Positions 59,713-64,000 of a stretch of DNA of 64,000 bases are shown here, in pieces. The notes below the pieces were generated by a model, which saw only the letters and a program-made list of their open reading frames with translations, made no database searches and was not told the DNA's origin. The stretch lies in NCBI GenBank assembly GCA_022495005.1, contig JAGYXB010000812.1:310001-374000 (forward strand), given 5' to 3'. Position 1 is the first letter of the stretch. Each line of letters opens with the position of its first letter. The translations under genes and the position numbers were made by a program. The DNA comes from Rhyacophila brunnea. Lineage: Eukaryota; Arthropoda; Insecta; Trichoptera; Rhyacophilidae.

Positions 59713-61888
59713 GCATTCTTTACAGAATTTTGATTAAACCTATTGATTGATTTAGATTTTTAAAACAGTATTACTTTAAATAGTGTTGTTTTTCTTAATA
59801 AGTTTAATAAACAATTTTACCCTTCAAGTTATAATATTGTATCAGATGACATTGTCCCATTGAATCTATCAAAATTCGTCATGATTATTATTTTTTAGTA
59901 CTAGCGTAACGTTGCATAAAAATACGCATATTGGGAATAACGCGCAAAGATCAGAAAAACTAATGAATAAGGGAGGAGATGTGATAAAGGTCGCAAAGCA
60001 GATGAAATAAAAATGCAGAATCGCAGAACAAATGCCGTCATACATACGCTACATTCATATAATTATCATCGATGAATAAACAGATAAAAAAATATGCCAT
60101 TAAAAATTAAAACAATCCAAATACAAAATTGTTATTTTTATTAATATTTAATAGAACTCCATTTTAACATTACAAAATTACATGTACATAATATTATAGT
60201 GAGTAAGAAAAGGTAGTAGTCAAGACTACTTCTAAAGACACACGAAAGTAAAACATATTGTGTTTTACGTAAACTACCATACATACAGGCAGTGTATAGT
60301 TAAACATCACCCTTGTACGACAAATAATAATTGATACAGGTGGGTAGGTACGAACATTAATTAGATTAATTGAGTTATATATTTATAGCTGTATTATGAA
60401 TATACTAGGAAAAAAACAAATAAGTACATAACTCTAGAAAAAAACTCAGTTTTATCAAAATAGAATTTATTGCATAACAACGTTGTACACGACTAAATAC
60501 ACGTTGTGTCCAAAGGATGTACTGTCAAACGAGAACTACTTGTCGACGTGTCAAAACTGTGAACTAACAATCCCTTCCGGTACAGCTAATTTCACTTAGT
60601 TTTCAAATGAAGAACGCCCCCAAATTATTCAATTCATTTACGCTTCAGTGGTATAAGTATCCATCAATTTATGTAATAATAAAAATATGTCTAGAACAAT
60701 CTGGAGTAATTTAGATAATAAGCTGCAATTTCCGATCTAATAACTAAATTCAGTAAGCATTTTAAAAAGGGGTGGCTTGGGAAAAACGACAACAATTTTT
60801 TAACAACTCAATAATTAATATCAGATTAAGAATATAAAACCGAAATTATTAATTATTATGAACTTCACGTTGTCCCTTTTGTAAAATTTGATTTGTGAGG
60901 ATTACTCACATTATCTTATCTAAGTAGAATTAAGCAACCACTAATTAGTTTCAAAATGTATGTACAGTGTCCTAAATATAATAAAAAGCTGTACAGGTAA
61001 AACTATAATAATATTATCTGGAACAGTGTTTCCCACACCACCGGTCCGTAGAAATTTTCGAGCGGTCCGCGAACAGTTGCCCTTTATTCACTGTTTCTAA
61101 CGTAAGTGGTGCGTTGCCCATCAGGTGACCATTAGATATGATTAGCATGGTATTTAATTGTAGTAAATAAATTTTAATTAATTGGTCCTCAGCGAATGGG
61201 TTAAGCAGCATAGGTATAATACCAAAAATTTCAATGAATCCGTAGATGGAGATGTCAACCCAAACACAATTTATACTCAAAAATAAAGAACCCCTAATCG
61301 AGTAATCTTTTGATGCCACTTTGGTATCACGATATTAAATACAACATTGCAAATTACAAATACACTAAAATTATCTTTCACATTTTCGACAATCCATTTA
61401 TATGAGAAGACTTTTTCGGCCATGCCATTAAATAAAACGAAAAAGTTAACTGAATAGATGTCAATACAGAACGTCGTCCCTCCGAAACAACACCGAAGCC
61501 TGGTTAACAACTATTCTAGCAAGATACATTTCAGATTCGGCAGAAGTTTCTCAACGAAATAATAAATATTATAATATATTACGCGTATTTTTAAAGTTCC
61601 ACAGGCGTAAAAAAAGACTGATCTAGAACACTTTAATAACTATCGATATAAAATAACCACGACATAGAGTAAACCAGACCACACATAAATTATAAGTGTT
61701 TTAATTATAGAGTATTAGTATGTTTCTATCATCATGCCATCATTTAGTAAATTTTCACAGGTGTTTCTTCAGCACAATATGTTTTTTTAATTGATAAGAC
61801 TATCTGCATTTATACGAACAATTAATTTTGACATTTAAATGGTTTATCGGCATGTGTCGCGTCACAAAAAATTGTAGCATAAATCGCA

Positions 61889-63193
61889 TTAAGATGGTTT
61901 TTCACCGGTATGGGTTCTTTTATGTATTTTGAAGTCACAAGACTGCGAGAATTTGGATGAGCAAACATCGCATTCATATGGTTTTTCATCAGTATGTTTT
62001 CTTTTATGAATTTTGAGCTCACCAGACTGCGAGAATTTAGATGAGCAAACATCGCATTCATATGGTTTTTCACCAGTATGTGTTCTTATATGCCTGTTTA
62101 GATGACTCTTTTGCGAGAACATTTTTAAACAAATATCGCATTGGTATGGATTTTCACCAGTATGTGTTCTTTTATGGATTTTGAGGTTTTTGGACTGCGA
62201 GAATTTAGAAGAGCAAACATCACATTGATATGGCTTTTCACCAGTATGTGTTATTTTATGTATTGTGAGGCTTCTGGAATGCGAGAATTTAGATGAGCAA
62301 ACATCGCATTGATATGGTTTTTCACCAGTATGTGTTCTTTTATGAATTTTGAGGTCAGCAGATCGTGAGAATTTAGATGGGCATACATCGCATTGATATG
62401 GCTTTTCACCAGTATGTGTTATTTTATGTATTGTGAGGCTTCTGGAATGCGAGAATTTAGATGAGCAAACATCGCATTGATATGGTTTTTCACCAGTATG
62501 TGTTCTTTTATGAATTTTGAGGTCAGCAGATCGTGAGAATTTAGATGGGCATACATCGCATTGATATGGTTTTTCACCAGTATGTGTTCTTTTATGAGTT
62601 TTGAGGTCAGCAGACCGTAAGAATTTAGATGGGCATACATCGCATTGATATGGTTTTTCACCAGTATGTGTTCTTTTATGAATTATGAGGTTACCAGACT
62701 GCGAGAATTTAGATGAGCAAACATCGCATTCATATGGTTTTTCACCATTATGTGTTCTTTTATGCATTTTTAGAAAGCTTTGGTACGAGAATCTTTTCAA
62801 ACAAACATCGCATTGATATGGTTTTACACCAGTATATTTTTTCTTGTGCGATTTGAGATGATTATCTCTTGAATGAACACACGGAATATGGTTTTTTAAC
62901 GAATTTGAAGAACCAAATGTTGCATAACAATGACTGCAAACAAAATTACGTGGAAAATATGTTGTTTTTTTTAGCTTGATTCGGATAACTTTCGGCAAAA
63001 CGTACATTGTCAGCAATTCTGCCTTTATGTCTTGTTCATCTATAGTTATTTCTGAATACTGCGCCACCATGTCTTCCACTCCTTTCATTGCATATTCTCG
63101 TTTATCAACAATATCGGTTTTTACCACGATGGCCAGTTGAATTTCATTATTTTGACTTCCTATATAAGCTGCATCACATTGTTGAGTAGGAAT
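61889..63193 (-). CDS. Zinc-finger gene E, exon 3 (C2H2, 12 fingers)
   Basis: Open exon of 434 residues from the acceptor CTAG-type site at 63194 to the K-P-S-stop at 61889. It opens I-S-T-Q-Q-C-D and has I-K-A-E in place of I-K-T-E, the N-terminal C-S-H-C finger, then 11 C2H2 fingers with TGEKPY linkers. Two adjacent fingers (R-S-A-D-L-K-I and H-S-R-S-L-T-I) are tandemly duplicated as two 168-bp copies (62232-62399, 62400-62567) that look identical. It is the sister of pseudogene A, which has three fewer fingers in the same region. Upstream exons are outside the window, so intactness of the whole gene cannot be judged. Confidence 0.9.
   Translation of the reverse strand: MPTQQCDAAYIGSQNNEIQLAIVVKTDIVDKREYAMKGVEDMVAQYSEITIDEQDIKAELLTMYVLPKVIRIKLKKTTYFPRNFVCSHCYATFGSSNSLKNHIPCVHSRDNHLKSHKKKYTGVKPYQCDVCLKRFSYQSFLKMHKRTHNGEKPYECDVCSSKFSQSGNLIIHKRTHTGEKPYQCDVCPSKFLRSADLKTHKRTHTGEKPYQCDVCPSKFSRSADLKIHKRTHTGEKPYQCDVCSSKFSHSRSLTIHKITHTGEKPYQCDVCPSKFSRSADLKIHKRTHTGEKPYQCDVCSSKFSHSRSLTIHKITHTGEKPYQCDVCSSKFSQSKNLKIHKRTHTGENPYQCDICLKMFSQKSHLNRHIRTHTGEKPYECDVCSSKFSQSGELKIHKRKHTDEKPYECDVCSSKFSQSCDFKIHKRTHTGEKPS
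62232..62567 (-). repeat. 168-bp tandem duplication of two zinc fingers
   Basis: Two consecutive 168-bp copies, each encoding two 28-residue fingers, match base for base by eye. The step equals exactly two finger repeats, so the frame is kept. This implies a recent unequal exchange or slippage within gene E; the corresponding region of gene A has only one such pair, with a different second helix (H-S-R-H-L-T). Confidence 0.85.
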
Positions 63194-63399
63194 CTAAAAA
63201 AATATGTTTGATGAGCACGATTCGGTAAATAAATAAATAAAAAATGTTCTCAAAACCTTAAAGTAAGTAGTTATACCGAGAGTTTTATGTCTTAAATAAT
63301 TCCTAGCATTCTATATCGCCGGTGAAAAAGAAGTAGTACATGAACCAGAGTCCAGAATTAGGTCGTTCGCTCTTTACATTTTTATATAGATAGATTCTT

Positions 63400-63605
63400 A
63401 AAGCATCTTCGATCCTAATAAAGTCACATGGGCTTTCACAGGCTAGAGGTTTGTATAAACGAATTGTTTTTACAAGAAATAGATGTTACGACCTATTAAG
63501 ACCATACACTTGACTCGAGTACAAATTGAAAAACAATGTGTGTATTTGGCGGTTCCAGAATTTGAACTTGGGACCCACGACATTATATGCCGTCGCTTAA
63601 GCCTA
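63400..63605 (-). repeat. SINE (family 1), unit 6
   Basis: Orthologue of 4730-4932 in intron 2 of gene E. The same B-box-like stretch and body are seen on the minus strand; the site corresponding to the hAT insertion of unit 3 reads ggctagag and is empty. Confidence 0.55.
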
Positions 63606-64000
63606 CAGCTAAATTTGTACTAGTTTAAAAAAAGCGATAAAATTTCCAAAGAATACATGAATATTGCTCTAGCGCTTGTCTAAAATACATTGTATATAAG
63701 CAATGACATTATTCATGGACAGCGCACTCAATACAGTAGCCAGGAAGTAAATGCGCGCATAGCGACATTTGCACATATATAGGTAGACGTCACGCAATTT
63801 TTACTATGCGATATCAGGCATAGGTAATTTATAGAAATATCACCTTTATTGTAATGGCGTTAGAACAGTTTTTTTAGTGTCAATGTTCATTTGAGCGAAC
63901 CCGTTCGAACCGAACAATTCGGCAGACCCGACAAAAAGAATCGGGAATTTGTAGCAATATCACCTTTATTGTAATGGCGTTAGAACAGTTTTCCTAGTGT

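Larger units (their letters stand above)
43158..59797. repeat. Tandem unit 5
   Basis: The longest unit because of a 6.1-kb insertion (44939-51070). It carries the intact gene D. 43158-44370 is the conserved 3' flank without a supported gene; 44372-44938 is the old hAT remnant with the open frame 44701-44949. The second TIR element is almost wholly deleted (56690-57000), shortening intron 1. The tail is replaced in part by a MITE (58263-58539) and a Penelope-like fragment. Confidence 0.85.
59798..64000. repeat. Tandem unit 6 (3' part outside window)
   Basis: Very close to unit 1 in the 3' flank, hAT remnant and zinc-finger exon, closer than to its neighbour unit 5. 59798-61020 is the conserved 3' flank without a supported gene; 61023-61600 is the old hAT remnant. 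Beyond gene E exon 3 come the SINE and the start of intron 2. Exons 1 and 2 of gene E should lie beyond the right edge. Confidence 0.85.

Overview
This is eukaryotic, AT-rich DNA from an insect genome, most likely an aphid. Split genes with GT/AG introns, tRNA-derived SINEs, LINE, hAT, LTR and Penelope-like debris, and a lineage-specific family of tandem C2H2 zinc-finger genes all point that way. The order 'insect' is fairly safe; 'aphid' is inference from the style of the zinc-finger family and transposons, with no marker gene to prove it.

The window is a direct tandem array of one large unit, about 10.5 kb before later insertions: unit 1 (1-12738, 5' edge cut), unit 2 (12739-19524, gutted), unit 3 (19525-32383), unit 4 (32384-43157), unit 5 (43158-59797) and unit 6 (59798-64000, cut by the window). 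From left to right each full unit holds a 3' flanking block with an old hAT remnant, a zinc-finger exon on the minus strand, a SINE, a small exon 2, and a first coding exon (minus strand). Then come a 0.4-0.75 kb promoter-like block, a different first coding exon on the plus strand (head to head with the first), and a non-coding tail leading to the next unit.

The minus-strand gene has three coding exons joined in phase 0: a short acidic exon 1 (37-39 codons, I-K-L-E and I-K-Q-E motifs), exon 2 (50 codons) and exon 3 (an I-K-T-E motif, one N-terminal C2H2 finger, then 8-14 fingers with TGEKPY linkers). Of the five zinc-finger copies, gene D (unit 5; 610 residues, 15 fingers) is intact. Gene E (unit 6) is intact as far as the window shows. 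Gene B (unit 3) lost exon 2 but could still splice in frame. Gene C (unit 4) has a nonsense codon. Gene A (unit 1) lost its start codon and carries a 19-bp frameshifting deletion. The array therefore shows birth and death of putative DNA-binding regulators, with finger number and helix residues changing while the framework stays fixed.

The plus-strand partner exon (46 codons, beginning M-D-R-K-R-E-P) is open in units 2 and 3 and frameshifted in units 4 and 5. I found no zinc-finger exon on the plus strand for it to join.

Mobile DNA accounts for most differences between units, and the units serve as empty-site controls for one another. Well-bounded insertions include a 1.39-kb near-perfect palindrome with TTAA duplications (39654-41046), an LTR element with nearly identical LTRs but no pol (13708-16351), a related solo LTR (55108-55861), two hAT elements with 8-bp duplications (11295-12364, 23282-24272), and a 1.6-kb TIR element holding a nested foldback MITE (1135-2729). 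A 6.1-kb insertion (44939-51070) carries a decayed transposase-like gene, and a Penelope-like fragment (about 59258-59712) carries a hammerhead-ribozyme core. No CRISPR, bacterial operon, rRNA or convincing functional tRNA gene is present.
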